A program made the position numbers and the translations under genes. Under the pieces are notes generated by a model. It was not told the DNA's origin. It saw nothing but the letters and a program-made list of their open reading frames with translations, and searched no databases. A DNA stretch of 64,000 bases from Paulownia fortunei (taxonomy: Eukaryota; Streptophyta; Magnoliopsida; Lamiales; Paulowniaceae): the NCBI GenBank assembly GCA_019321725.1, contig CM033116.1:12356841-12420840 (forward strand), written 5' to 3'. Numbering within the stretch: position 1 is the first letter of the stretch; each line of letters begins with the position of its first letter. Below, in pieces: positions 37,218 through 49,885 of the stretch.

Positions 37218-38532
37218 TGTTAGAGTAGTGCCCGGTGAGCCAATTAAATTGCTTGTCTTTATTCCCTTATAAAAATAATTTTTTTCATATTAATATCAAT
37301 TAAATGGAAATCTTCATAAATTTACTATTATTATAATTAGATGAAGTTCCTAAATCATACATAGCTATGAGGTATGGTTCCCCATAAGATAGCAATCATG
37401 GAATATGACTCTATAGTTTTGGTCTTAAATTAGTTCCAATTTGAGGGTTCATTGAGACAGAATATCAATAAGTTCAATAAGACTGCGCATACGATGCAGG
37501 CTTGAAAAAAAGATATCTTGATCCATAAACATCGGTATAGTGACACTAATGCATGAATGTGGGTGCTTGTTAAGAAACAAGTATACTCAACAACCTTGCC
37601 TGAAATTTTCCAATTGAAAATACTAACTGTAGAATAGGAATTTCCTTATTATAATAATGCAAAAATTATTCCTTAAGACTTGAGATATCATTGTGACCTT
37701 GTGCAACATGTTCTACTTAAATATGGTTTTCAATTGCATGACAACTACAAGGGAAACATGTTAGGTGTAATATCTTCATATATAGAGGTTAATGAGTGGC
37801 CAACAAAGGATCAATCACCTATCTAAATGAATAATTAAATCTCTTATGTGTTCTATTGGACTTGACTCTAAACTTTTTGGCCAAAGTTGGATGGAAATTA
37901 GACGAGGGTTTTCTAATTTCACCATGGAGTCAAGCTAACAAGAATGAGTTGTTGATCTAATTAGGGTTTCGACTAATAATCCATACCTTAGACTCAATTG
38001 GAAAATTAGTTTACAAAAACACCGTACTTATGTGGCGTTCATAATAGAGTATAGGTTCGTTATTTCACCTATATCTAGGTAGTCGTGATGCATTGCTAGA
38101 TGTTTCCCATGCTTGTGGGTTCTTAGAATTAATAGGTTAATTCAAAAGGATGAACTCATCAGAGCAAATTAATTGTTCAATTATGTCACAAAAATTGTGA
38201 CCTCACTGCTAGCTTATTGACGAACCTAAGAGGTCACACACAAACGTTGAAAAGTTCACTTCTTGCATAGAAATTAATCTAATTGTTGGATTCATTAATT
38301 AATATAATTAATCAATGATGCTTAAATTAATTCAAATGTTGAATTAATTTAATCAATTAATATGATTAATTGATTAGTTCTAATTGGATTAGGTAGCCTA
38401 ATTGAAAATAATTAATTATTTAGCTTAATTAATTAAGATGGGAATAAGTAATAATTGATTGGATCAATTAAACTAAGGCCCCTAAGGTAAATGATGAATT
38501 AATTAATTACGCTTAAGTCCATTAGGTATGAG
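37218..38532 (+). mobile_element. Copia-like LTR, left half
   Basis: It starts TGTTAGAGTAGTGCCCGGTG, a pattern seen in some plant copia LTRs. It contains 'acctaagaggtcacacacaa' (38225-38244) and an extreme TTAATTAA-rich part (38280-38520). It is cut at 38532 by the Athila derivative and resumes at 43641. No PBS or copia coding region is present, so it may be a solo LTR. The family assignment is tentative. Confidence 0.5.
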
Positions 38533-40113
38533 TGATAAGTTGGTTTTATACCAACAATTCATATACCTTTTGATTAACATTTAGTTTATTTTCAAGTGTT
38601 TTTGCTACTTTTTATGTATTTAGTTTCAAATTTTGTAGATAATGACAAAAGGAGAAGAAAATGGAAAGAAACTAAAAACTTGGTTGAAATGTTGAAAAAT
38701 CTAAATTGTAGTACAACTGATAGTAGTTTTCGTATTTCAATCATAACTCTTGGATAAAATATGATTATGACTTGATTCTTAAACCAATAAAAATCCAAGA
38801 GATATATTTATAATTTTTATGTTTACCACAAAATCTCATTCTGTCAATCTCAATGAGAAAAACCGAGTTCAAGAGTCGGCACTGGCTGAAACTTTCTTCT
38901 AAGACATATCTTGGTATTTCAGGCATTACTATCTACACAGATGTCGTAATTAGTTGATTAAAGTACCTATGAAAATCTACGAAAAAGGGATAAAATTCAT
39001 ATGAAGACACCAAAAACTAGTTTAGCTCAGAACATGGTGAAAAATCGATTTAAACAGGCTAAAGATGATGAAGACAGAATGTTCAGCGCCTAGCTATGCC
39101 AGACTGTCCAGTCAGCACCTATGTGTTGCCACATGGATCAAAGGGGCAAAATGGATTTTTTACCCTATGTAGGGCTTCTCCCATTTAAATTTAAGGACCC
39201 CAAAGAGCCTACAAAGGCATTCTGGACGTGAGGAGTTGTTCTTGGATAGAAGAAGTGCTACTAGACAGAAGGAGGAGTCATTCTTGGGAGAAAGTCATTC
39301 TTAGAGATAAGGAGAGCTTCAGCCATTTCTTCCACTTCACAAATTGGTGTACAATTTTCATGTTCTTTCTTATGTATTTCTTAAAGTTATATTCATACAC
39401 GATGAACTAAATATTTCTTTCCAGAGGATGATGTAACCTTATTCGTTTCTATGTTTTGAATTCCAAATATTATTAGTTCAAGTTATTCATCTTGTTTCTA
39501 TTATATTGTTTAGTATTGCATCTAGATTATTTGACCATTAATTGAGAGTGTTTGATGTATCAGATTCGATACTCGAGAGAGGAAATATTATACATGATTA
39601 TAAAGATAACATAACCTAGGAATCATAGAGTTGAAAAGCTTATGAAACCTTTGAAGTTTTGAAGAAGAATTCATTGAACCTTTGTAGAGTTTTATTCTTG
39701 AGTTTTTATAAAGATATTGAAATTCATATTAGAACTCATAATCAATTCGACACTCGAGAGAGAGAATTGATGAGCTTAGAAATTCTTGACTTACATATAT
39801 TGCTGACTTGAATTAGTATGTTTTGGAAGGAAGAACATAGGTGATAATTAGGTGAGTCATTCCTCTAGAATTTCTTGTTTATAAGGTGTTTGTTATATTA
39901 CTTCTAAAAACTCTAGTTTTATCTTTATAATTTTTATCTTATTCTACTTTGTTTACCAATCATCACTTAATTTTCTAGATAAAATTAGGAATATTTGAAC
40001 TACAATACTTGCTGCAATTTTTTATTACAATCCTTATGGATATGATACTCAACTCACCATTGTATTAAAACTTGACACTATGCACTTACAGTTTACAAAA
40101 TATTTCACGAACA
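38533..40113 (+). mobile_element. 5' LTR of Athila-type deletion derivative
   Basis: It starts TGATAAGTTGGTTTTATACC and ends '...atttcacgaaca', 1581 bp. The 3' LTR at 42060-43640 is also 1581 bp and aligns end to end with moderate substitution. It contains two direct 'actcgagagag' boxes and TTTTGAAGAAG-type shared segments in both copies. Confidence 0.88.
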
Positions 40114-40119
40114 AGTTTT

Positions 40120-40137
40120 TGACGCTGTTACCGAGGA
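40120..40137 (+). other. Primer-binding site (tRNA-Asp type)
   Basis: TGACGCTGTTACCGAGGA differs from TGGCGCCGTTGCCGGGGA, the usual tRNA-Asp PBS of Athila elements, mostly by C-to-T and G-to-A transitions. That is what cytosine methylation decay produces. It follows the LTR end by six bases. Confidence 0.8.
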
Positions 40138-40235
40138 TTATTTTATCATTATTGCATTAATATTGTTATGATTTAGTCTTGATTTTAGTCTAGATTGTTT
40201 TTACTTTCTTCCTATATTTTGATGAATATCTTGCG

Positions 40236-41130
40236 TTGCATTGGATTATATGTATTTATATGCATAAGGCTAGAAGTCTTGAGGCGATGGCTACTAATAG
40301 CTATCAATGGCCTTCCAAGAGGTTTTCCATTGAAAAGGTTGTCAGTGTTCTTGAGGTAGATCCGTTTACACAACTTGTTGCCCAAATTTCTTCTTTTTCT
40401 AACCAATTTGCAGCTTGGACTTCTTATGGAGCTTCTCAAAGAATGAATTCAATGGTATCCACTAGCACTTCATTTATGGAAACCAAACTTGAGAAAAAGG
40501 CATTATTGAAAGATTTGCTAAGCACTTTCATTAGCAAAACAAGAGCCCAATTTAATAAGAATAAAGTAAAGATAGACAACATTGAGACCAATTGAAGAAG
40601 TTAGCTTTAAGTTTAGGAGTTCAAATGAAATCAATAGAAACTCAAATTGGACAGCTTGCTATTGAAATTAATGCTCAAAAACATAAAGAAAACTTTCCAA
40701 GTGATACAAAAATCAATCCAATGGAGCATTGCAAAGCCATCCAACAACAACAAATTTAAGAGTGCGAAACTATTGAAAAGTATAATGCCATCTTGCAAGA
40801 GAAGCCACCTCAAGTGCTAACCAATTCCGGAAGTTTCATTATCCCCTATTTAATTGGAAACTCTACTTGTGAAATAGCATTATATGATCTAGATGCAAAC
40901 ACTAATCCAATTCCATTGTTTAATTTCAGAAAGCATGCACTAGATGAAGCAAGGCCTACTAGGGTGACTTAAGATATACTTGGCAATGTAATAGGGGATA
41001 TACTTGTTGATGTGCAAAAAGCTCTTGATGCTACTTCGGATCATCCTTGCCTTGCCTATCCAGAAGGATCACCTACACTCTTAGAGCACACAAAGATATG
41101 GCATGATAAATACTTATTTTTAGATCCAGA
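40236..41130 (+). pseudogene. gag: Athila-type gag-protease remnant
   Basis: The first open part (40236-40595, 119 aa) contains 'NSYQWPSKRF' and 'VDPFTQLVAQISSFSNQFAA', the C-terminal region of Athila gag. After a stop the text continues 'KSIETQIGQLAIEINAQKHK', then 'NSGSFIIPYLIGNSTCEIAL' and 'YDLDANTNPIPLFNFRK'. This is the retropepsin region, in which the active site is expected to be D-L-G-A and here reads D-L-D-A. The N-terminal gag and everything after the protease (RT, RNase H, integrase) are gone. Confidence 0.82.
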
Positions 41131-42059
41131 ATAAGTAAAAAAGATAGTCTAGCTAAAAACTTTAAACAAAGTGCTTCTTGGGAGGCAACCCAAGCTCTCT
41201 TTTCTTGTTTTCATGTGTGTTGTTTTATTTCTTGTTATTAGTGTATTGTTTTATATCATGATGATTGTTTCTTGATATTTTACTCATTTTTGCAGGCTAA
41301 ATACTGAAAATACAAAAAAAATAGGGTTTTAATTCCGAAAGAACACCACCCATTTTTAGAAAAGTCCTTTAATTTTACAATTCTCTCAATCATTGAGGAC
41401 AATGCTTATATTAAGTTCAGGGGAAAGTTCAGGATAATTGCCTTGTTGTTTGAGACATTTAATGCTTATTTGTAGCTTGTTTTGGTTTATTGATTTGTTT
41501 AGTTTATTGATGTCAAGTTTAGAGATCAACAATGTGCATGTTAAAAAAAAAGTGAATATTAGAATATATACTTTTGTTTACATGTCTAAACATAAAAAAT
41601 TGATTTTATTTACTTTATGAGGTTTTGTGAGTCTTGATGCACTAAGTAGTTTGTTGAGTTACATTTAATTATTTAGAGACAATTTATAATATCTAATTAT
41701 TTCTTAAATGATCCCACCAACCTCTAGAACTTGCTCGATCACTAGTCGAGATGAAATCTTAGGCGCCATAGCATTAAGAAAATGAATCAAATATGAGTAG
41801 TTAGTTTCATAAACATATCTGAATGATAAATGAAATTTGATAAACTACTACTTTTATACTCACACACACAAGACCATGAAGTTGAGTGAAATCAATATGC
41901 ATGTTAACATGTAAACTTAGTATATTTTTCTGATCTTTTGGATGAGATGTGAAAAAAAAAATCTTTCTCTACTTTAGTTACCTAATTAATAGATGGGTTG
42001 TTATTGAGAATTTCATGTTTGATGCTTGAGGACAAGCAAATCTTCAAGTTTGGGGTATT
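41131..42059 (+). mobile_element. 3' untranslated part of the Athila derivative
   Basis: 'agtgcttcttgggaggcaac' followed by 'ccaag' (about 41170) is the conserved post-pol motif of Athila/Tat elements. It sits directly after protease text, so about 4 kb of pol has been deleted here. The region ends with 'ttgaggacaagcaaatc' and the polypurine-type 'aagtttggggtatt' before the LTR. No open frame of note. Confidence 0.75.
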
Positions 42060-43640
42060 TGATAAGTTGGTTTATACCAACAATTCATATATCTTTTGAT
42101 TAACTTTTGGTTTATTTTCAAGTGTTTTTACTAATTTTTATGTATTTAGTTTGAAATTTTGTAGGTAATGACATAAGGAGAAGAAAATGGAAAGAAACCA
42201 AAAACTTTGTTGAAATGTTGAAGAATCTAAATTGTGGTGCAACTGATGGTAGTTTTGGTATTTTAATCATAACTCTTTGCTATAACATGATTTTGAATTT
42301 ATTCTTAAACCAATAGAAATCTAAGAGATATATCTATAACTTCTATGCTTACTACAAAATCCCATTCTATCGATCTCAATGAGAAAAACTGAGTTCAAGA
42401 GTCAGTACTGGGCTGAAATATTTTGCTATGACATATCTTGGTATTTCAGACATTACTATCTACACAGATGTCATGATTAGTTGATTCAAGTACCTATGGA
42501 ATGCTGAGACACATAGATACAATTTGTATGAAGACACCAAAAACCGTTTCGGGATAGAACATGGTGAAAAATTGATTTAAATAGGTTGCACATGCTAAAG
42601 ATAGAATGTTAAGCGCCTAGTTGTGTCAGGTTGTCCAATCAGTGCCTATGCATTGCCATGTGGATAAAAGGGGCAAAATAGGTTTTTTGCCCTATTTAGG
42701 CCTTCTCCCATCTAAATTTAAGGACCCCAAAAAGCCTCTAAAGGCATTCTGGACGTGAGGAGTTGTTCTTAGACAGAAGAAGTGTTGCTAGACAGAAGAA
42801 AAAGTCATTCTTGGGAGAAAGTCATTCTTGGAGACAAAGAGAGCTTCAACCATTTCTTCCACTTCACAAATTGGTGAACAATTTTCATGCTCTTTCTTAT
42901 GTATTTCTTGAAGTTATATTCATACATGATGAACTAAACATTTCTTTCTAGAGGATGATGTAACCTTATTTAATCCTATGTTTTGAATTTGAAATATTAT
43001 TAGTTCAAGTTATTCATCTTGTTTCTGTTATCTTATTTAGTATTGCATCTTGATTATTTGGCCATTAATTGAGAGTGTTTGATGTCTGAGATTCGATACT
43101 CAAGAGAGGGAATATTATATATGATCATAAAGATAACATAATTTAGGAATCATAGAGTTGACAAGCTTATGAAACCTTTGAAGTTTTGAAGAAGAATTCA
43201 TTGAACCTTTATAGAAGTTTATTCTTGAGTTTTTACAGAGATACTAAAATTCATATTAGAACTCATAATCAATTCGATACTCGAGAGAGAGAATTGATGA
43301 GCTTAGGAATTCTTGACTTACATGTATTGTTGACTTGAATTAGTATATTTTGGAAGGAAGAACATAGGTGATAATTAGGCGAGTCATTCCTCTAGAATTT
43401 CTTCTTCATAAGGTATTTGTTGTATTACTTCTAAGAACTCTAGATTTATCTTTGCAATTTTTACCTTATTCTACTTTGTTTACCAATCATCACTTAATTT
43501 TCTAGATAAAATTAGGACTATTTGAACTACAATACTTGGTGTAATTTTTTATTAAAATCCTTGTGGATACGATACTCAACTCACCGTTGTATTAAAACTT
43601 GACAGCGTGCATTTACGGTTTGCAAAATATTTCATGAACA
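42060..43640 (+). mobile_element. 3' LTR of Athila-type deletion derivative
   Basis: It starts TGATAAGTTGG after the polypurine tract and ends '...tatttcatgaaca'. The element spans 38533-43640 (5108 bp). The flanking pentamers are ATGAG (38528-38532) and GTGAG (43641-43645), a target duplication with one substitution. Confidence 0.88.
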
Positions 43641-44152
43641 GTGAGCTTGTAGGAAGCCTATTAGAAAATAGATTGGGAATCCAATTCCTAAAGGAAATTT
43701 AGAAAAAGGAATATCCTTATGAGATAAAGAAACTTCCCAAGACTTGAGGATACCTTTTTGGAAACCCTTTTTGGATATTTTTAAGGTATCACAGCTGATT
43801 TTCAGCTAAAAATTATTGTGAAAAAATGCCTTTCTTCTATGGAGAAATCATTTCTTCATGGCCCAAGAAAAACACCCTTCTTCTTTCTTCTATCGTCCAC
43901 TAGTTCGCCAACCCATTCACCTTGTTTAATCCTTGATTCAATTGTTAAATTCATATTGCTCTAGGATAGAATCATTGAATCAAAAACTACTAGCATAGGA
44001 TTCAATTATGAGTGGGCATTCAAAGTATGGATACCATTAGAGGAAGAATATTTGGGATCCTAGAAGTGAATCAATTCTACTTAAGAGGTTTTGAATTGAT
44101 GGACTTGGTAATTTGATTGTGGTGTGATAACAATTTGAATCATTTTGCATCA
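43641..44152 (+). mobile_element. Copia-like LTR, right half
   Basis: It continues the LTR interrupted at 38532. The text is 'caattcctaaaggaaattt' style with the leader-like 'ttcttctttcttctatcgtcc'. The real end is not visible; I placed it at a '...ttttgcatca' near 44152. No PBS follows. Confidence 0.4.
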
Positions 44153-44596
44153 TATAAGATCAATCACATACGTTTCAAGATGTACTCTGGTTGACCCAAA
44201 ATTAATCCAAGGTCAAGCCATGGTGTACCTCTACTGAACTATGTTGAACCATAACTGGGGCTTAGGGACCGCTAGGCGGGTTGGGCCTCTAAGCACCCCT
44301 ACCCCCTTATATTAGGCTTAAGAAAAAAACCACTACAGTAGTAGATATTGAAAAGTTGAATAAGCACACTTATCTTATCCCTACATCTAGGCATTGGATA
44401 AAGCTATCGCTTGTTTCTATGTGATATTTATGATGTATACTTTTATTTTCAAGTCCTAATTCTATTTGAGTTATGGACCACCTGGCGTGTGCAACATGTC
44501 AACACCCTACTATGTTGTTTGTCGCCGTGCATTGCCTCCATCGCTAAACGAATCATAGCCCAACTACTGCCCGTGCACATACTAGAAACCTTTATG
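44153..44596. other. Unassigned segment, relatively GC-rich
   Basis: Between the copia-like LTR and a family-A LTR. GC is clearly higher than in the surroundings (for example 'ggaccgctaggcgggttggg' at about 44266). A + strand frame from 44411 has no recognisable domain. Unknown origin. Confidence 0.35.
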
Positions 44597-47426
44597 TGTG
44601 ATACGCGAAGCTCTCACAACTCACTTGGTCAATGTGATTCATGCATTACATGCTACTTATATGCTAATTTGCATTAATATTTACATGGTATCTTATATAG
44701 CATTCTTAATCGTTAGACCTCTAATACTATCACATGATATAAGTGGTTGACATCTTATAATCTAATTAAGAAAATTCTATATTTAAATAAGAAAAAGAAT
44801 AGATTGGTTGATATATTAGATATTCATAGGTTATATGTTATAATTTTGGAAGTGTTAAAGATATTACTAGTAAGTTTATATGATTCGATTTAATTAGATC
44901 GAAGTGTTTTAAAAGTATACATCCATGGATTAACATACTTGGGATATTGGATATAATATAATGTGATTTAAGTATCACAATACAAGGTCCATATGTGCAT
45001 ATGATTTTAGAAATGCAAACTAGATAATCATTTAAGAATCGGATGTCAATTGGTTTGGAGATCGAATGAACGGATATAGGAATTATCTATGGGAATGAAT
45101 GGTGACTAAGATAGGTTGAAACCAAATAAGAATATGTGAGACACACAAGATTAGGGCTTCAAGATAAGGGAGAAAATCATATTATACCATTACATGCCAT
45201 CTCAAGCTTTGCCACCTCATGCTTTCTTGTTAAGCTTAAGCTAATATCTCAAGCTAACACCTCAAACCCTTCACTCTTAAGCCACAACCAGACCTTCATT
45301 TCAGCCATTTTCATGGTTTTGCATTTGGTTTTTAGATTATTCTGAATGGTTTTATTGTTTACTAAGCTTTCAATATCTCTTATAAAAGTGTTATGAAATT
45401 TTTAGTTAGACTTTGGTACACAAAAAAAGGGTTTTTGATGACAAACACTTAATAGGAAATACTTGTAGCAGAAACTGTCACCTTACTATTTTCTTGTGTT
45501 TTAAGCTTCAAAAGTGTATGATATGTTGAATAAAACCTATAATTATCTTCATATACATATATATATATATGGGTTAAGAGTATTGGAATAAATTTTCATC
45601 AGTTAGAAATTGAAATAGGGTATGATATTGAAGAGATGCTCAAAATTATCACCATCAAATTTCAGATTCTGTCCTATATGAAGTGGACTAGTTTTACAGT
45701 ATTAAATCCATTAGTTTTGCCAAGGATATAACGTGGTTGTCTCTTTTTATATGTTATATAAGTGTGGTGAAAATTTTGGAATGATTGAATATCCTTAAGG
45801 GTGTCAAACCCATTAATGTTATGAAGTGCATAAAACTATCACGGTAGGAAAAATCTATTTTAGTATGCTGTGAAAGGAGCTGAACTTGAGAAGTTATATC
45901 CGTGAGTTTTAGCAATTCTATGACATAGTTATATATTTTTTTATGTTAGATAAGTGTGATAAAAATTGTGGAGTGAATGAATATGTCTAAGGGTGTCAAA
46001 ACTATCATACAAATTAATGTGGTAACAAGAAAATGTGAAGTGGTGAATATGTCCCATTTGGTTCATTAACATGTTCCAGCATAGATGTGGTGCATTTGAT
46101 CCCTAACATTTAGAAAAATATTATAAGAGTTATAATACATCAATTAAGTGAGGTTAGTATACATTTAAGATATGGAACAAAGGTACGTAGAAGGTTGTAT
46201 TCGATTATAGTTTTTAAATGGTAAGGTTGTTTAGTTAAATTGAGATTCAAGATTAAGTATAATGAACTTGTTAATTGAGGATGGTGATTGATATCTTGTA
46301 TTTTTACAGATTGTTTCACATCTAGGGTTGGGGAGTAATACTTAAGAAATCTAGAAGTAACACACAACCGATCAAAGGTAAGTAAAAATTTATTTGCAAC
46401 TACAATGCATAGACATAGTAGGTGTGTGAATTATATGTAATATCATAAATCATATGTGCATAGTAGAGGGCTCTCCATTGAGCATACATACATGGGCATT
46501 GTCATTAGCACATGCATGCATCATATACAAGCATTGTGATAAATCTTGCATTGCACGATATAATTCTGAAAAAGAAAAATATTTTACTGACCACTACTAG
46601 TGCTCCGAAACATGCATGGATTTGCATGGTTGTATGCATGAATTTGCAGGTTTGCGTGCATGAATTTGTATGCATACGAGTGTGCATGGATTTACATACT
46701 TTTATAATTATTAGCCATTGGATTATGGTGATGTGCAGAGCTCTTTTCTGGTGCATGGGATAGTAACATTGGTCAGGGGCCCAAGAAAGAAATGATTTTG
46801 AGAGAAATGTTTTGATGCATGAAATTACATTGTGGGCATAGCATTTTGAGATACATGACTTAATATTGTGAATTATTTTTTGACATGCATAATCTTTACT
46901 TACTGAGCAATAACTCATATAGTTTATGCATTATAGGTGAGTTTGGTGATACTTGATACCATTGACTTACTGGGCAAGTTGTTGGGGTTCCTACAGGTTT
47001 TGAGGATCAGTATACATGAATGACGACATGTTGGGTTGTGTTGCGGGTATATTCTAATTTTTATATTCATTATTATTATGTAAATTGTTGACTATATATA
47101 AAGGGCTACAAGATGCAAAATGTCCTTACTTCTTCCGAAAGTATTATTTTTATTTTTGAGTTTTTATAACTTTGAGATGTCGTGTCCTATATAACTCTTA
47201 AAATTTGATAGTAAATCAGCCTGAAAATAGCGTGATTGTGATGAATATTGTGTTTTTATATAAATGATGGTTTTTCTATATAAAAGGTTATATGTGTAAA
47301 AATACTGTTTTTCAAAGTGCTATATTTGACAAAAGTAAATATATATATACACACATGCATATATATATGATACATTATCAAAATTATTGCTATATCAATA
47401 TTTATATTTAGTGTTGAGGATGTTAC
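44597..47426 (+). mobile_element. Solo LTR, chromovirus family A, 2830 bp
   Basis: It starts TGTGATACGCGAAGCTC and ends '...ttgaggatgttaca'. It aligns with 21025-23857 through most of its length; a segment near 45318 is shorter. No PBS follows and no pol precedes it, so it is a solo LTR. Flanks TTATG and TTACA match at three positions only, so a target duplication is uncertain. Confidence 0.78.
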
Positions 47427-48540
47427 ATTACATGCCTAAAATATCAAACTTAACGTGTTATGTGATGCTAAGCAGTCTGTATTATGACACCAATATATAG
47501 CTACAATCTTAATATCGTACCATGCCAACACTTGTTACCTGCTGTCACACAAACTTATCTGTGTCAAGGCACCCAACACCTAAGGGCTACCAAATAGCCT
47601 CTAGATTGCTATTTTTTATTGGTTCAATCACGTGCATTTATTTTGTTTAGACTTGATATATGACATGCCTCTGCATTTGACTTTGGAAACAGACATAACA
47701 CATAACACATAACACATGACTAAACCAATGCGGAGGCCACAAAAGTGAATCGATGGAATTCAGAGATAACTCAATATATCCATATTTGAAAAACAATTCA
47801 TATGCCACGTCTAATCAACTTGTTTTACACAATTGCACCGTACAAAATTTGGGATAAATACTAAAATATTATTACAACATTTTCGTATCTGAGAAATTCA
47901 ATCCTGCGGGCAACGGTCACATGTAATAATCGTTAGCTTAAGTAATTAAACCATTAAGACTAAAATACCCTCGCATCTTGTAGATAAAGACCCATTCTTA
48001 GGTTGGTGAGTTATTGCAAACATAATCGAGGTCAGTGGAAATTAACCATAATGGAAGATTAAGAAGTTCTATAATCAGGAGAAAAACACTAATTTTGAAT
48101 CAAACAACAGCGAAAGGCCATGGATTGCAAGAAGTTCGAGTCAAGCACAAATTTCCCATTTGGCTTCCAACGTGTTCTAAGGTTGAGGCATATGAGCATC
48201 GACATTAATGGAGTCCTTTCTCGTGTGAAGGTTATATTTGTCTAAACCCTTATTATATTAACCGATATTACAATCAAATTGGTCTTTGTCCTTTGGTACT
48301 AAAATACTTGGTTTGGAAGTTTTAGACGACACTTTCTTTCAAAATATACATGGATTGTTCTGATAGAATAATTTGTTTTAATAGGTTTTTTGTAATTTTT
48401 TCTTTGAAGTTCCAAAGGAATTTGTAACTTAAATTGTTAATGTGTCTCTTCTTTTCCATTACCTGCATTACTATTTTGAAGTCTATCATCATGTAGAAAA
48501 AATTTAATGGCTTACGAGGACGATGATATTGGACATGTAT
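47427..48540. other. Intergenic sequence, no recognised element
   Basis: Less repetitive than the rest. Small items: (ATAACAC)n-like triplication at about 47694-47718, and a 41-codon + strand frame from the ATG at 48120 (MDCKKFESSTNFPFGFQRVL). That frame has balanced codon use and 'aaggttatatttg' at its end that could be a splice donor. I cannot name a product; it may be a decayed exon. Confidence 0.35.
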
Positions 48541-49660
48541 ACTTAGACAAACGAATATATGGATCATGTTAGACCATAGAAAGATAGAGTTGGTTCACGC
48601 TTAGGTAAATTGAAATTTAAAAAATAAAGGCAAGAATTTTAGACTAATTTATGAATATGGCAGATTGTGGATTATATATGGTGTTAATTTTTTCGTTTTC
48701 AATGATCACTATCTCTTTAAAAAATTTAGTGGAGCTATATATGCTCAAATCAATTAATGAATAATCAGTTCGGATGTAACGGTTGATAGTAAAAACTCTT
48801 CATTTTGGGCTCTATTAGATCTAAAATTGAAATAGGTTAAATAATTTTTTTTTATATATTCAAATAAATAGATCATGCTAAAAAGTTGCTAATAAATCTA
48901 TTTTTAATAATTTGAATTAATTACTTAGAAAGACTATGATGTTATCCATTTACAGTTAGACAGACAAGTATGTTGGAGCCGGTAGACATAGAAAGATAGT
49001 GCAGAGAAGAATTTAGTAACCATGGGTGAAGGTTAGGGCTAATTTTCAGTGAATCCATGTGACCTGATTTTATAATCTTTTTGAGTTTTTTGGTTCGAGC
49101 ATAGTAACTTGAAATTTCAAAATCATGGCAAGAACTTTAATCACTAATTCATGAAAAGGCAGATACTTGATTACTCCCTTATATGTACTCTCTGTGTTCC
49201 AAGTTATTGCTTCTATTTTTTTTATTTTTTGAAACGTTTTAAAATAAAATTTTATTTCTTAGGATGAAATTTTTTTTCTCTAAAATATTGTCTTATTTTA
49301 ATTAGTGATGTGACACTATTAACTTTCAACTATCACTATTTTGGCATAATTTTATAAAGCTACTTAAAAAATTTACTTTTTTAACTATTATCTAAAATTT
49401 TATATCGAATCAAAATGCATAATTTTCAGACAAAAAAAGTATATGGTAATATTTTTCATTTTTGGGTTGGGTTAGATCTAATATTGAAATAGGTTCAACA
49501 ACTAACTCAAAATCATAAAAACCGTTCAATCCTGTTGTTGCTAGAATTCTGTTTGCTGAACTAAAAGTTAAAAATTGTTTATTATTCAAATATGTAAAAA
49601 AAATATAATTAATAAAATATTGCATGCTAATAAATACCCCGATATTTAACTGTCAAAAGA
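48541..49660. repeat. Diverged direct duplication
   Basis: Two stretches follow each other with the same order of motifs. 48565-48675 and 49005-49165 share 'atagaaagatag', 'ttgaaattt', 'ggcaagaa' and 'ttatgaa..ggcagat'. 48800-48900 and 49450-49640 share 'ttagatctaa.attgaaatagg' and 'atgctaataaat'. The second copy is longer by a 275-bp A+T-rich insert (49166-49440). An old tandem duplication. Confidence 0.55.
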
Positions 49661-49689
49661 TAATTTTTATATATTAGTTCACTTCACAT

Positions 49690-49885
49690 ATCAATTCTTT
49701 ACGACGTCTCAATCTTTACTAACTTAAGTATCGGATGATTTTAACTTAGGATCACCCCAACGAGCCTAAAATTTATCGAGTTAGTGTTTCAAGTATTGTC
49801 GAACTCAAGTACCTTAATTAGAGATCATTCCGACCTAAATCTTATCCAAATCAAATATATTTGGTGGTGTTTCCACAACTAATTT
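49690..49885 (+). mobile_element. Relic of a Tat LTR end
   Basis: 'aacttaagtatcggatgatt' and 'ggatcaccccaacgag' match the complement of the Tat LTR at 52142-52320 (which reads GTTAAGCGTCGGAGAG and 'CTACCCCAACGAG'). 'ttggtggtgtttcca' near 49858 could be a decayed TTGGCGCCGTCTGTGG PBS. Old and short. Confidence 0.45.

Noticed and set aside
46505..46918. Overlapping frames on both strands, one with many M, H and C residues
   Set aside because: They lie inside a family-A LTR in a 'tgcatg'-rich segment. The same region in other LTR copies has no open frame.
49166..49440. Stowaway-like MITE
   Set aside because: 'tactctctgtgttccaagtt' resembles a Stowaway end, but no inverted partner and no TA duplication are visible at the right side.
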